Assembly (NCBI RefSeq): GCF_030410375.1
Contig: NZ_JAUHHE010000013.1
Span: 54,754 to 118,753, forward strand
Direction: 5' to 3'
From: Zwartia vadi
Lineage (GTDB): Bacteria; Pseudomonadota; Gammaproteobacteria; Burkholderiales; Burkholderiaceae_B
Length of the DNA stretch: 64,000 nucleotides
Part shown: positions 46,688 through 55,606 of the stretch, in pieces
Numbering within the stretch: the first letter of the stretch is position 1
Layout: the number at the start of each line of letters is the position of its first letter
Program-made: the position numbers and the translations under genes
The notes under the pieces: generated by a model
What the model was told of the DNA's origin: nothing
Seen by the model: only the letters and a program-made list of their open reading frames with translations
Database searches by the model: none

Positions 46688-46716
46688 ACCGCAAACCTCG
46701 GCAAGAGGCTTGCGGT
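46688..46716 (-). terminator. Hairpin after dctM
   Basis: ACCGCAA (46688-46694) pairs with TTGCGGT (46710-46716), and CCTC (46696-46699) with GAGG (46705-46708), giving an 11-bp stem with one 1x1 mismatch and a five-base loop. It begins 13 bases after the dctM stop. No U-run follows, so termination may be partial or Rho-assisted before the cNMP/CBS gene. Confidence 0.5.
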
Positions 46717-46728
46717 GAATGAAGTATC

Positions 46729-48030
46729 TTACAACTTCATGTGTTGCGGGAGTAATGTCGCCAATTCAGGCACAAAATAAAGTACCAACACAGCAAACAC
46801 CATCAAAAAGAACAAAGGCGATGATACTCGGGCGATATAAGGCAAATCGCGTTTGGTCATGCCTGCAAGCACAAACAAGTTAAAGCCTACAGGTGGAGTG
46901 AGCTGAGCCATCTCAACGACAAACACAATAAAAATACCAAACCAAATGAGGTCGATACCGGCGGCCTGAACGGTTGGCAATAAAACACCCATGGTCAGTA
47001 CAACCATGGAAATACCGTCCAAGAAACACCCCAAAATCACGAAGAACACCATCAAGACGATCACTAGCCAGAATTGGGACAGGCCCAAACTGCCTATCCA
47101 TTCAGCCAAAGCACGAGGCAAACCAATGTATCCCATTGAAAGCGTCAAGAACTGAGCGCCCGCGAGAATCAGTGCAATCATGCAATATAAACGGGTCGCA
47201 CCTGTAAGAGAGCCTTTGAAAGTCGTCCAGTTTAGAGAGCCCTGAAACGCAGAGATCACCAAGGAGCCCACCACACCGATTGCTGCCGCTTCAGTCGCTG
47301 TGGCAATCCCGCTGTAAATAGACCCCAACACGCTTGCAATCAACAGAAGAACCGGAATCAAACTACGGGACTGATAGACCTTTTGACGAAAAGACATTTC
47401 CTCGTCGGCCTGGGGTACTTGGGAGGGATTGCGCCACGCCCAAAACATGATGTACCCCATAAACAGAATAGCCAGAAAAATACCTGGCAAGATCCCGGCG
47501 ATGAAAAGCTTGGCAATCGATACCTCAGCCGCCACGCCATACACGATCATGATGATCGAAGGTGGTATGAGCAAACCAAGCGTACCGGCACCTGCTAGCG
47601 TACCGATCACCATGTCATCGGGATAGCCCCGCTTTTTAAGCTCGGGAAGGGTCATTTTGCCGATTGTTGCGCAGGTTGCGGCAGAAGAGCCCGACACCGC
47701 AGCGAAAATCGCGCAACCAATCACGTTTGTATGGAGCAAGCGACCTGGCAATTTATTGAGCCAGGGCGCGAGACCTGTGAACAAATCCTGAGAGAGCCGG
47801 GTTCGAAATAAGATCTCGCCCATCCACAAAAATAACGGGAGCGCAGTGAGCGTCCAGCTCGAAGAAGCTCCCCAAATCGTAATGGCCATCGCGTCGCCAG
47901 CGGGACGGGTGGAGAACAACTCCATGCCAATCCAGGCTGTGCCCGCTAGCGTCAAACCAACCCAGACGCCTCCAGCCAGAAAGCCAAAAAGCGACACGAC
48001 CAACAGCGTGACAATCAAAATATCATTCAT
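46729..48030 (-). CDS. dctM: TRAP transporter large permease (DctM)
   Basis: A 433-residue membrane protein with about 12 helices, the ion-coupled transport subunit of a TRAP system. Family segments include GCAIFAAVSGSSAATCATIGKMTLPELKKRGYP, which carries the conserved loop, and the LIPPSIIMIVYG motif. The C-terminal half has TPPVGFNLFVLAGM. Its start overlaps the dctQ stop by eight bases. It uses a sodium or proton gradient to import the ligand bound by DctP. Confidence 0.94.
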   Translation of the reverse strand: MNDILIVTLLVVSLFGFLAGGVWVGLTLAGTAWIGMELFSTRPAGDAMAITIWGASSSWTLTALPLFLWMGEILFRTRLSQDLFTGLAPWLNKLPGRLLHTNVIGCAIFAAVSGSSAATCATIGKMTLPELKKRGYPDDMVIGTLAGAGTLGLLIPPSIIMIVYGVAAEVSIAKLFIAGILPGIFLAILFMGYIMFWAWRNPSQVPQADEEMSFRQKVYQSRSLIPVLLLIASVLGSIYSGIATATEAAAIGVVGSLVISAFQGSLNWTTFKGSLTGATRLYCMIALILAGAQFLTLSMGYIGLPRALAEWIGSLGLSQFWLVIVLMVFFVILGCFLDGISMVVLTMGVLLPTVQAAGIDLIWFGIFIVFVVEMAQLTPPVGFNLFVLAGMTKRDLPYIARVSSPLFFLMVFAVLVLYFVPELATLLPQHMKL

Positions 48031-48532
48031 TGCGCTGTGGCTCCTGTGAATCGATCAACAAACCTTGCCCACGGATGCGTGCCACCAACAAATCAACGAA
48101 AGCGATCACAAACAGAATATTGCCAGCGGCCATAGAGAGCTGTGGAATCCAGAGAGGCGTCGCATCATTGCTGGTAGAAATATCATTAAACGTGAATGAG
48201 TCCATCACCAGTTTGGAGCTAAAAAACGCGAGCGTGATCGCAACAGCAAGTCCGACAACCATCGCACCGATATCGAGACGGCGTTGCCCACCAGGAGACA
48301 ATGCATTGAGGAGGATCGTCACACGGATATGTTCGCCATGACGCAAAGTCGAGGCCAACGCAAAAAACCCTGCTGAAGCCATCAAATAGCCAGCATAGGC
48401 GTCGAGTCCTGAGACGTGGAAAGTAAATTGCCTACTGACGATGCTCAGGAGCACCGTCAGCAGGACACCAATTAAAGAAACCGCCGCCAAAAACTCGGCG
48501 GCGGAATACAGACCATCAAGAAAACGTCGCAT
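48023..48532 (-). CDS. dctQ: TRAP transporter small permease (DctQ)
   Basis: A 169-residue membrane protein with four hydrophobic segments, the usual size of DctQ. The central part AGYLMASAGFFALASTLRHGEHIRV is family-typical, with the HGEH motif. It begins three bases after the dctP stop and overlaps dctM, so the three genes form a coupled operon in P-Q-M order. It acts with DctM in ligand uptake. Confidence 0.92.
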   Translation of the reverse strand: MRRFLDGLYSAAEFLAAVSLIGVLLTVLLSIVSRQFTFHVSGLDAYAGYLMASAGFFALASTLRHGEHIRVTILLNALSPGGQRRLDIGAMVVGLAVAITLAFFSSKLVMDSFTFNDISTSNDATPLWIPQLSMAAGNILFVIAFVDLLVARIRGQGLLIDSQEPQRNE

Positions 48533-48535
48533 CGA

Positions 48536-49507
48536 TTATTTTTTCAAAGCGTCAACAATAGCCTGACCATCTTTACCAGACTTCTTGAGGTAGTCAGCCA
48601 GCATCTTCTGACCCACTTCATTCAAACCCTTAGTCAACTCAGGGCTAGGAGTAATGATTTGTCCGCCATTCTTGGTCCAGGCAGCCTTGTACTCGTTGGT
48701 TTTGGCTTCTGAAATCTTCCAGCCTCGCGCTTCAGCACGGGCGCCTGCTTCCAGAACAGCTTTTTTGGTATCGGCATCCAAAGCATCAAAGGCTTTCTTG
48801 TTCATCAAGATTGCATTCTTGGGGATCCAAGCCTGATTATCGTAAAACTTCTTGATGTACTCATAGGTCTTTGTATCAACACCCGTAGCGCTGGATGACA
48901 TATAGGAGTCGATGACACCAGTCGCCATGGCCTGCGAAAGTTCGGCAGCCTGGATCGTCACAGGTTGTGCACCGACCAATTCAGCGATCTTGGAAGTCGC
49001 GGGACTATAAGCGCGCCACTTCAAACCCTTCATGTCGGCAACTGAATTCAGATCGCGGTTTGTGAAAATACCCTGTGGGGGCCACGGCACTGTAAACAGC
49101 AACATCATGCCTTGCGAAGCCAACTTCTTTTCCAGGTATGGCTTTTGAATATCAGCGAGTTTTTTCGCGCCCGCGTAGCTTGACACCAGGAATGGCAAGC
49201 CATCTAGTTCATAAATGGGATCTTCGTTCGCGAAGTTCACCAGCAAGATTTCGCCAAGCTGAGCCTGATTGCCCTGCACGGCGCGCTTGATCTCGGGCGC
49301 CTTGTACAAAGAGGCATTGGCGTGAACAGTAATATTCAACTTGCCTTTTGAGGCCTGTGCCACGTCTTTGGAAAACTCGACTAAGTTTTCAACGTGGAAA
49401 TTTGTGGGCGAATACGCCGAGGGCAAGTCCCATTTGGTTTGGGCCTGGGCCGAAAAACCAGCCGAGGCGATCAGCGCGCCGGCAAGCAAAGATACAGTTT
49501 TACGCAT
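48536..49507 (-). CDS. dctP: TRAP transporter substrate-binding protein (DctP)
   Basis: A 323-residue periplasmic receptor of the DctP family. The ATG at 49507 follows AAGGA and begins a signal peptide ending near SAQAQ; the open frame to 49573 is longer than needed. Family segments are WRAYSPATSKIAELVGAQPVTI with the arginine used for carboxylate binding, and QAMATGVIDSYMSSS. The mature start TKWDLPSAYSPTNFHV resembles receptors of organic acids. The ligand is probably a C4-dicarboxylate or a keto/aromatic acid, but not determinable here. Confidence 0.93.
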   Translation of the reverse strand: MRKTVSLLAGALIASAGFSAQAQTKWDLPSAYSPTNFHVENLVEFSKDVAQASKGKLNITVHANASLYKAPEIKRAVQGNQAQLGEILLVNFANEDPIYELDGLPFLVSSYAGAKKLADIQKPYLEKKLASQGMMLLFTVPWPPQGIFTNRDLNSVADMKGLKWRAYSPATSKIAELVGAQPVTIQAAELSQAMATGVIDSYMSSSATGVDTKTYEYIKKFYDNQAWIPKNAILMNKKAFDALDADTKKAVLEAGARAEARGWKISEAKTNEYKAAWTKNGGQIITPSPELTKGLNEVGQKMLADYLKKSGKDGQAIVDALKK

Positions 49508-49629
49508 GAGGGTGTCCTTGAGCGAGAGAATCAGTCGACGAATCGACCATAGTTGTTCAGTTGACAGAGTCACACTCTATCAAAGCACGATGAGTGTATG
49601 CGTGACCGCGAATTGTCACAATCAAGTAT

Positions 49630-49697
49630 CACCCATTTCAGGGTAAATACCTAGGGTGTCGACCCTTTTGACTGAAGGCAGGGTGTGTCTGTAAAGT
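49630..49697 (+). promoter_or_regulatory. Candidate promoter and operator upstream of quinone oxidoreductase gene
   Basis: TTGACT (49668-49673) and TAAAGT (49692-49697) are spaced by 18 bases and lie 36 bases before the ATG, fitting a sigma-70 promoter for the quinone oxidoreductase gene. Just upstream, GGTA-AA-TACC (49642-49651) is a perfect short dyad, flanked by CACCC (49630-49634) and GGGTG (49654-49658). This cluster is a candidate binding site that might also serve the divergent dctPQM operon. Confidence 0.4.
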
Positions 49698-49732
49698 AGC
49701 CCGTCTTTGTATTGTTATCAGGATCAGCATTC

Positions 49733-50740
49733 ATGTCCAACCCATTCGCAGTTTTTGTGACCGCCATTGGCGGCCCCGATGTTCTGAAGGCTCAGCCCAT
49801 TTCCATGCCCGTTCCTGGTGCAGATGAGGTTGTGATCGAGCAAACCGCCGTGGCCGTCAATTTTGTGGACATCTATTTACGCGCAGGGCAACCGCACTCC
49901 CATAACCCCACTCCGCCTTTTATACCAGGGGTGAGTGGCGTGGGGCGTATCAAAGCGGTTGGCAGCAACGTTCACGATCTCAAGGTCGGGGATAAAGCCA
50001 CCTATACAAATGCCGGAGTTGGGAGCTATTGCACCCATGTTGCCCTCCCGGCCGAGCGCGTCATACCAGTCCCTGAGGCACTCGACGATGTGCGCGTCGC
50101 TGCGGGGTTGGTGCGCACCCTCACCTCGCAATATTTACTCAAACAAATGCGCCCCCTCAAGCCCGGCACATGGATTTTGGTGCACGCCGCAGCCGGCGGA
50201 GTGGGTCAAATTTTGGTGCAGTGGGCAAAACGCTTGGGCTTAATCGTCATCGCCACAGCGGGTAGCGACGCCAAAATCAATACTGCGCTCAAACTTGGTG
50301 CAGACTATGCGATCAACTACCGTACACAGGACTTTGTTGCCGAAGTCATGCGCATCACGCAGGGCAAAGGGGTCAGCGTGGTATTCGACTCTGTCGGTAA
50401 AGACACGTTCGACGGCTCAGTGAAATGCCTGGCTTCCCGTGGATTGGTTGTGAACTACGGCACGGCATCTGGACAAGTCGAGGGCTTTAAATTGCAAGAC
50501 CTGCACAGCAAATCTCTTTGGGTCTGTCGACCTACCTTGAAAACCTATGTCGCAGACCGCGCAGAGATGCTGGCAATGAGTAAAGAAGCTTTTGAAATCC
50601 TGGGTGATCCAACAATCCGCCTGGATATTGAAACCGTTTTGCCTCTGAGCCAAGCAAGCGAATCGCATCGCCTGCTTGAGAGCCGAAGCACGCAGGGTGC
50701 GATTGTGTTGATTCCAGACGCACTGTATAAACATCAGTAA
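49733..50740 (+). CDS. Quinone oxidoreductase (zinc-independent MDR family)
   Basis: A 335-residue NADPH:quinone reductase of the medium-chain dehydrogenase/reductase family, similar to E. coli QorA. Hallmarks are NFVDIYLRAGQP near the N-terminus, the HAAAGGVGQILVQWAKRLG nucleotide-binding loop and VVFDSVGKDTFDGS. The zinc ligands of alcohol dehydrogenases are absent. The ATG at 49733 has AGGA at ten bases; a TTG at 49712 is in frame but weak. It diverges from the TRAP operon and precedes a Bug receptor by 67 bases. Confidence 0.91.
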   Translation: MSNPFAVFVTAIGGPDVLKAQPISMPVPGADEVVIEQTAVAVNFVDIYLRAGQPHSHNPTPPFIPGVSGVGRIKAVGSNVHDLKVGDKATYTNAGVGSYCTHVALPAERVIPVPEALDDVRVAAGLVRTLTSQYLLKQMRPLKPGTWILVHAAAGGVGQILVQWAKRLGLIVIATAGSDAKINTALKLGADYAINYRTQDFVAEVMRITQGKGVSVVFDSVGKDTFDGSVKCLASRGLVVNYGTASGQVEGFKLQDLHSKSLWVCRPTLKTYVADRAEMLAMSKEAFEILGDPTIRLDIETVLPLSQASESHRLLESRSTQGAIVLIPDALYKHQ

Positions 50741-50807
50741 TATTTCAGCAGTCTCGGGGATTGGCACTCGCCCGAATAAACTTTTCAATAACAATCAGGA
50801 GATTCAT

Positions 50808-51773
50808 ATGCGTTTAATCAAATCAGTATTGGCGGGTGCGGTCGCCCTGTCGGTATTCAGCCCAATGGCAATGGCTCAATACCCTGAAAAACCTATCCGC
50901 ATGGTGGTGGGCTACGCCCCCGGCGGTGCGGCGGACAAACTTATCCGTCCTATCTCGGATCAATTGTCTAAGGTGCTCAAGCAGCCCATCATCATTGAGT
51001 ACAAGCCAGGTGCGGGTGCTTCAGTTGCCGCGGATTTCACCTCCAAGGCAGCCCCGGACGGCTATACCCTGCACATCACAGACTCTGGTCCCATGACCAT
51101 TTTGCCCAACATGAAAAAAATGGGCTATGACCCGATCAAGGACTTCACACCGATCTCGATGATCGGCGAAGGTGGCGTTGTTGTGGTGGTGCTCCCGACA
51201 TCACCGGCCAAGGACATGAAGTCTCTCGTCGAATTAGCGAAAAAAGATCCGCAAAAATGGAGTTACGGGACCTCGGGCGTGGGCGGTGTGGGCCATCTCG
51301 CGGGCGAGCAATTCAAAGCTGCAGCCAAGCTTGATATTGCGCATATCCCATACAAAGGCGGCAATCCCGCCATCACTGAATTGCTTGGCGGTCATGTGCC
51401 ATTCCTGTTCTCCTCCCTGGGATCAGCCGCTGCGCAAATCCAGTCAGGCAAACTTGTTGCTTTAGCCGACACAGCCAGCAAGCGTAGTTCGATGTTTCCA
51501 AATGTTCCCACCATGGCTGAATCCGGTTTTCCGGGCTTTGACGCGACAATTTGGTTTGGAATTGTGGGACCTGCCGGTTTGCCCAAAAACGTCATGGACA
51601 CACTCGTGCCTGCACTCAGCAACATCATGAAAGATCCTGCCGTCATCGCGGCAATCAAGCGTGAAGGTTACGAGCCTATGGACTTTACGCCTCAACAATC
51701 CGCAGACCGTATCAAGTCCGACCTGGCCAAGTGGGGCAAGACAGTCAAGGATGCAAACATCAAGGCTGAGTAA
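50808..51773 (+). CDS. Bug family tripartite tricarboxylate transporter substrate-binding protein
   Basis: A 321-residue periplasmic receptor. The signal peptide ends near MAMAQ, then YPEKPIRMVVGYAPGG, IEYKPGAGASVAADFTSKAAPDGYT and HIPYKGGNPAITELL mark the Bug family. AGGAG lies just upstream of the ATG. A strong intrinsic terminator follows it, so it is probably expressed with the quinone oxidoreductase gene or alone. No TctA/TctB genes are near. The ligand is unknown. Confidence 0.93.
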   Translation: MRLIKSVLAGAVALSVFSPMAMAQYPEKPIRMVVGYAPGGAADKLIRPISDQLSKVLKQPIIIEYKPGAGASVAADFTSKAAPDGYTLHITDSGPMTILPNMKKMGYDPIKDFTPISMIGEGGVVVVVLPTSPAKDMKSLVELAKKDPQKWSYGTSGVGGVGHLAGEQFKAAAKLDIAHIPYKGGNPAITELLGGHVPFLFSSLGSAAAQIQSGKLVALADTASKRSSMFPNVPTMAESGFPGFDATIWFGIVGPAGLPKNVMDTLVPALSNIMKDPAVIAAIKREGYEPMDFTPQQSADRIKSDLAKWGKTVKDANIKAE

Positions 51774-51803
51774 GCTCTATTCACGCTTTGAGATTTACAT
51801 GAA

Positions 51804-51829
51804 AAGGGCCGCTCTTAAGCGGCCCTTTA
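51804..51829 (+). terminator. Intrinsic-type terminator after Bug receptor gene
   Basis: AAAGGGCCGC (51804-51813) and GCGGCCCTTT (51820-51829) form a perfect 10-bp stem with a GC-rich core and a six-base loop, 30 bases after the Bug stop. Three Ts close the right arm; the following bases are mixed. It separates the receptor from the aspartoacylase-like gene. Confidence 0.75.
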
Positions 51830-51874
51830 TCACTCTAAAATCAATCTATTCAATACTTTTACAAGGCTTCAAAG

Positions 51875-52897
51875 ATGTCTCTACCCTCCGCTCAATTGAC
51901 GTCCATGCCCGAACAAGTGTCGCTCGACCTAGAGCGTCCTTTCCAAGCGATTCGACTGGAAAGCCCTCTCAATGGTCCTCGCCTGATTGTGACTGCAGCC
52001 GTACACGGGAATGAAACCTGCGGAACCTTTGCTATCGAACGCATCGTCAAAGAGTTTCAGGAAGGTTCACTCAAACTCAAGCGCGGTGCCGTGACCTTCG
52101 TACCCGTCACCAATCCCAAAGCCTATCGCTTACAACGTCGCAATGGCGATCGCAACCTCAATCGTCGATTGATCCCTACGGATACACCTGTCCAATACGA
52201 AGATCACATCGCAAATTGGCTTTGTCCGCTTTTAGCCGAACACGACGGCCTGCTCGACCTGCATTCCTTTCAGAGTGGTGATCAGCCTTTTGCGCTGTTT
52301 GGTCCGAAAAATAATAACGATTCTCTTGAGCCCTTTGCACAGGCCGAGATCGAAGAAGCACTCGTACAAAGACTGGGCTGTTCGCGCTTTGTCTATGGCT
52401 GGCTAGAAACCTATGCCAAAGGCATCCAACGGCGCGCAGAGCAAGTCAAAGCCGGACGCTTTAACGCTAAGGATGTGGATGTCGATACACGTTATGGCAT
52501 CGGCACGACAGAGTACATGCGTTCAACAGGGGGCTGGTCAATCACTCTTGAGTGCAGCCAGCATGATGATCCGGGTGGACGAGAGGTTGCTTATCAGGCG
52601 ATCATCAACACCATGATTTATCTTGGACTGATAGAAGGATCAACCCCGCCAGTCGCCCGGGATGTCCAAGTGTTGGGTTTATATGATGTGTACGATCGCT
52701 TTGATTTAAATGACAGCTTCGCAAAAGTCTGGAAAAGCTTTGACCCGATCGCAAAAGGCGAAGTCATCGGTACGCGCGCAGACGGCACCGTATTACGGGC
52801 AGAACAAGATTGCTTGATTGTGTTTCCCAATATTAAGTCTCAACCCGGCCAAGAGTGGTTTTATCTGGCTCGCGCTGGAGGACGTCTTGGGCTCTAA
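51875..52897 (+). CDS. Succinylglutamate desuccinylase/aspartoacylase family protein
   Basis: A 340-residue zinc deacylase of the M14-like AstE/AspA family. Zinc ligands are His44 and Glu47 in AVHGNETCG and His130 in LLDLHSFQSGDQPF; RNGDRNLNR is the substrate-binding motif and Glu226 in ITLECSQHDD matches the catalytic glutamate. The C-terminal beta domain has the usual VFPN near its end. It removes an acyl group from an N-acyl amino acid. It converges on the M20 amidohydrolase gene, and the two may serve related amide substrates. Confidence 0.89.
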   Translation: MSLPSAQLTSMPEQVSLDLERPFQAIRLESPLNGPRLIVTAAVHGNETCGTFAIERIVKEFQEGSLKLKRGAVTFVPVTNPKAYRLQRRNGDRNLNRRLIPTDTPVQYEDHIANWLCPLLAEHDGLLDLHSFQSGDQPFALFGPKNNNDSLEPFAQAEIEEALVQRLGCSRFVYGWLETYAKGIQRRAEQVKAGRFNAKDVDVDTRYGIGTTEYMRSTGGWSITLECSQHDDPGGREVAYQAIINTMIYLGLIEGSTPPVARDVQVLGLYDVYDRFDLNDSFAKVWKSFDPIAKGEVIGTRADGTVLRAEQDCLIVFPNIKSQPGQEWFYLARAGGRLGL

Positions 52898-52926
52898 TAC
52901 AATTAATCTGCTGATGGCGCGTGAGG

Positions 52927-54198
52927 TCACAAGCTTTGAGCGAGCAGCCATTGGGTCAAAACTTCCGTAGCCAACATAAAGTCCTCGGTAGCCATCGCCT
53001 CGTCAGGGTGATGGCTACCGTTTGGATTACGAATAAAGAGAAAACCGAAGGGAATACCCGCCGCACAAAAGGCTGCGGAATCATGCGATGCCGGACTCGG
53101 CAAATCACAAACAGGCACAGACAAGAACTGTGCACAGTCTCGGAGTTGCTGTGTCAAAAGCGGATCGGCCTGAGCAACCTGTGCACTGGCGCGTGGCCCC
53201 AAGTCGATCGAGACGCCTCGCTGTCTTTGCACCTCATCTACGAGCGCAAGAAAGTCCGACTCCAGCTCTTGCAAGTCGGCTTGGCAATACGCTCTCACAT
53301 CGAGACTCATATTGAATTCGCCCGGAACAACCGTTAAGCCGTGGCGCTCGGAGTTTGTATAAAACTCTCCATTCGTGCAGGCCATCAATCGGCCCTCACG
53401 CTCCCACCGCGCCCAAATCCTGTCCAGTCCAAGGGCAAGATCCGCACCGGCGAGTGAGGCATCATGTCTAAAGCGGCGTCCCAGTCCAACATGGCCGTAC
53501 TCGCCCGTGATTCGGATGCTTGGATAACGAAAATTACCCGGCACCCCTGTCCCGATTGCAATCGGAAAACCTGTCAGAGCCAGACTTGGCGCCTGTTCGA
53601 TGTGAACTTCCATAAAGGCACGGACATTTTGAGTCGATAAAAAACGATCTCCGCGCTTGACCGCCTCAGGATCACCTCCCGCCTCAGTCAAATGCTCAGC
53701 CAGGGTCCGGCCGGTATCAATTCTGCGCGCCTCCAATGCCTCAGGCTGCAACAGGCCCAGCGCACCGCGACTGCCAATGTAGGAGACCTGAAACCAAATA
53801 CTCTCTTCAGCCCGTACACCCATCACCATGACATCGCAAGGCAACTCAATATCGGCTTGCTTGAGCGCCTGCAAGGCAATCAAGCCCGACACCACGCCGG
53901 CAGCGCCGTCGAAATTACCGCCCCCCGCGACAGAGTCAAGATGAGAACCAATCACAATCGCCGGCAAACTGCGATCCTGACCCGGCAGTACCATGTAGGT
54001 GTTGCACATGTAATCTTGCTTAACCTCTAAACCGATGGCCGCAGCATGTTTAGACAATAAGTCGTGGGCAAAGGCCTCACCCGGTCCGTACGTGTCCCGA
54101 GTTACCCCTCCGCGCACCGGGTCAAGGCTGCCTGCACGCAAAGCATCGAACAGGCTTTGCGCCTGAGGAAAAAGTTGAGCGATTTCTATTTTGCGCAT
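52927..54198 (-). CDS. M20 family amidohydrolase (hydantoinase/carbamoylase type, AllC-like)
   Basis: A 423-residue metal-dependent amidohydrolase of the allantoate amidohydrolase/N-carbamoyl-L-amino acid hydrolase group. Metal ligands are in GSHLDSVAGGGNFDGAAG and the glutamates of RAEESIWF; FMEVHIEQAPSL carries a further histidine ligand and the dimerisation region has GEYGHVGL. It may release amino acids from carbamoyl or ureido compounds. It is a single gene on its strand, divergent from an MFS permease gene; no allantoin pathway is visible nearby. Confidence 0.89.
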   Translation of the reverse strand: MRKIEIAQLFPQAQSLFDALRAGSLDPVRGGVTRDTYGPGEAFAHDLLSKHAAAIGLEVKQDYMCNTYMVLPGQDRSLPAIVIGSHLDSVAGGGNFDGAAGVVSGLIALQALKQADIELPCDVMVMGVRAEESIWFQVSYIGSRGALGLLQPEALEARRIDTGRTLAEHLTEAGGDPEAVKRGDRFLSTQNVRAFMEVHIEQAPSLALTGFPIAIGTGVPGNFRYPSIRITGEYGHVGLGRRFRHDASLAGADLALGLDRIWARWEREGRLMACTNGEFYTNSERHGLTVVPGEFNMSLDVRAYCQADLQELESDFLALVDEVQRQRGVSIDLGPRASAQVAQADPLLTQQLRDCAQFLSVPVCDLPSPASHDSAAFCAAGIPFGFLFIRNPNGSHHPDEAMATEDFMLATEVLTQWLLAQSL

Positions 54199-54307
54199 TG
54201 CTTCACTAAACCCTTACGTCGAGGGCTATCATGTTGAAAATGTAATCTATACACTTTAGCTTAACGTAGAAGCGTTGTGGCAAGACCTCTTGCCAGAAGA
54301 GATTTTT

Positions 54308-55561
54308 TTGAACATTCTCGCTCTCCTCATTGTCGGACTTGGTGCATCCATTGCGCCGCTGGATTTTTCTGTCAATGTTGCCTTTCCTGCCATTACACGT
54401 GCGTTCGATCTGGATACGCAGGCGATTCGCTGGATACCGCTCAGCTATGTTCTCACCTATGGCGTGCTTGTCATCGGATTTGGGGCTGTTGGCGATCGTA
54501 TCGGTCATCTCAGGGTCTTTAGACTTGGACTGCTGATGGGTACTGTGGCGCTCACGCTCTGCGCCCTCGCGCCGACCTATCTCTGGCTCGTCTTCGCTCG
54601 CGTGTTGCAAGGCATCAGTATGGCGCTCACACTTTCTTGCGCGCCCGCTCTTGTCACTTTTTTGTATGCAGAGCACGAACGCACACGTGCCCTATCAGCC
54701 TATGGCAGCATGACCTCGATTGCCAGCCTGGTCGCACCGCTTGCAGGGGGTCTAAGCATCGCCTGGATGGGCTGGCCTGGTGTGTACTGGTTTCGCGTGC
54801 CCTTGGCTCTACTCGCCCTCACAGCGCTACCACTGATTCAGTCGCGACTCCGTCATCGCCCTGCGACAATCTCAACGCGCTCGGGTGGGTCTTCAACTAT
54901 TTTTTTACTCTTTAAGATTTTTAAAACCACTCCGACCTTTGTCTGGATTAACGTCATCAGCGTGACCGTACAAATGGCGAGCTTCACCATTCCCTTGCTC
55001 GTCCCGTATTACCTCTCGCAAGTCGCACACTGGGGACCTGCCGAATCTGGGTCTGTCCTGGCAGTCTGGGCATCAGGTACTTTGATTGGCTCGGCGCTCG
55101 CCGCCCAAATCGCCTTACATCTGGGCACGAACCGAACAGCTTTTCTCGCGGGTTGGATATGTGTTCTGGGACTCGCTCTCACGCGCCTGTGGTCACTCGA
55201 AATTTCTTTGACTCTGATTTTTATCGCCGTCTTTTTGCATGGCGCAGGCCTGGGATTATTTCAGGTGTCTTACTCGGATTGGGTCCTCAGAACATTGCCT
55301 GTACAAGCGCGCGGGGTAGCCGGTGGCCTGACCGTTTTTACACGCACAATCGGAGTCGTGAGTGCTGCTTTGCTGTGGCTCTGGTTGCTTGAGCAAAGTC
55401 GTCTAAACGCCCTGGATGCGGGGCTCAGCCAAGAAGCAGCATTTCTGCAGGGCTTTCACTTGATCTGTTTATGCTCTGTCATGCTGATCGCAACCATACT
55501 GCTCTCGAGCAGCGTGGTTCGGGGGCTTTGGTGGACGCGACTGGTACAAAAAAACGAGTGA
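54308..55561 (+). CDS. MFS transporter (DHA2/EmrB-like)
   Basis: A 417-residue permease with LDFSVNVAFPAITRAF in its first helix region, the drug/H+ antiporter-2 hallmark D1-type motif, and GDRIGHLRVFRLGLLMG as motif A. The TTG at 54308 has AGAAGAG at six bases and starts right before the first helix; TTG codons at 54275 and 54290 are alternatives, and no ATG is available. The stop codon lies inside a hairpin that seems to terminate the convergent gdhA transcript. The substrate is unknown. Confidence 0.85.
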   Translation: MNILALLIVGLGASIAPLDFSVNVAFPAITRAFDLDTQAIRWIPLSYVLTYGVLVIGFGAVGDRIGHLRVFRLGLLMGTVALTLCALAPTYLWLVFARVLQGISMALTLSCAPALVTFLYAEHERTRALSAYGSMTSIASLVAPLAGGLSIAWMGWPGVYWFRVPLALLALTALPLIQSRLRHRPATISTRSGGSSTIFLLFKIFKTTPTFVWINVISVTVQMASFTIPLLVPYYLSQVAHWGPAESGSVLAVWASGTLIGSALAAQIALHLGTNRTAFLAGWICVLGLALTRLWSLEISLTLIFIAVFLHGAGLGLFQVSYSDWVLRTLPVQARGVAGGLTVFTRTIGVVSAALLWLWLLEQSRLNALDAGLSQEAAFLQGFHLICLCSVMLIATILLSSSVVRGLWWTRLVQKNE

Positions 55562-55582
55562 TCCTCGCGGAGTCACTCGTTT
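55548..55582 (-). terminator. Intrinsic terminator for gdhA, overlapping the end of the MFS gene
   Basis: AAACGAGTGA (55552-55561) and TCACTCGTTT (55573-55582) make a perfect 10-bp stem with an 11-base loop. Read on the minus strand, the hairpin is followed directly by seven Ts (complement of 55548-55554), a textbook Rho-independent terminator for gdhA. The left arm holds the last codons of the plus-strand MFS gene. Confidence 0.85.
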
Positions 55583-55606
55583 GAATAAGACAATTAAAAT
55601 TAATAA

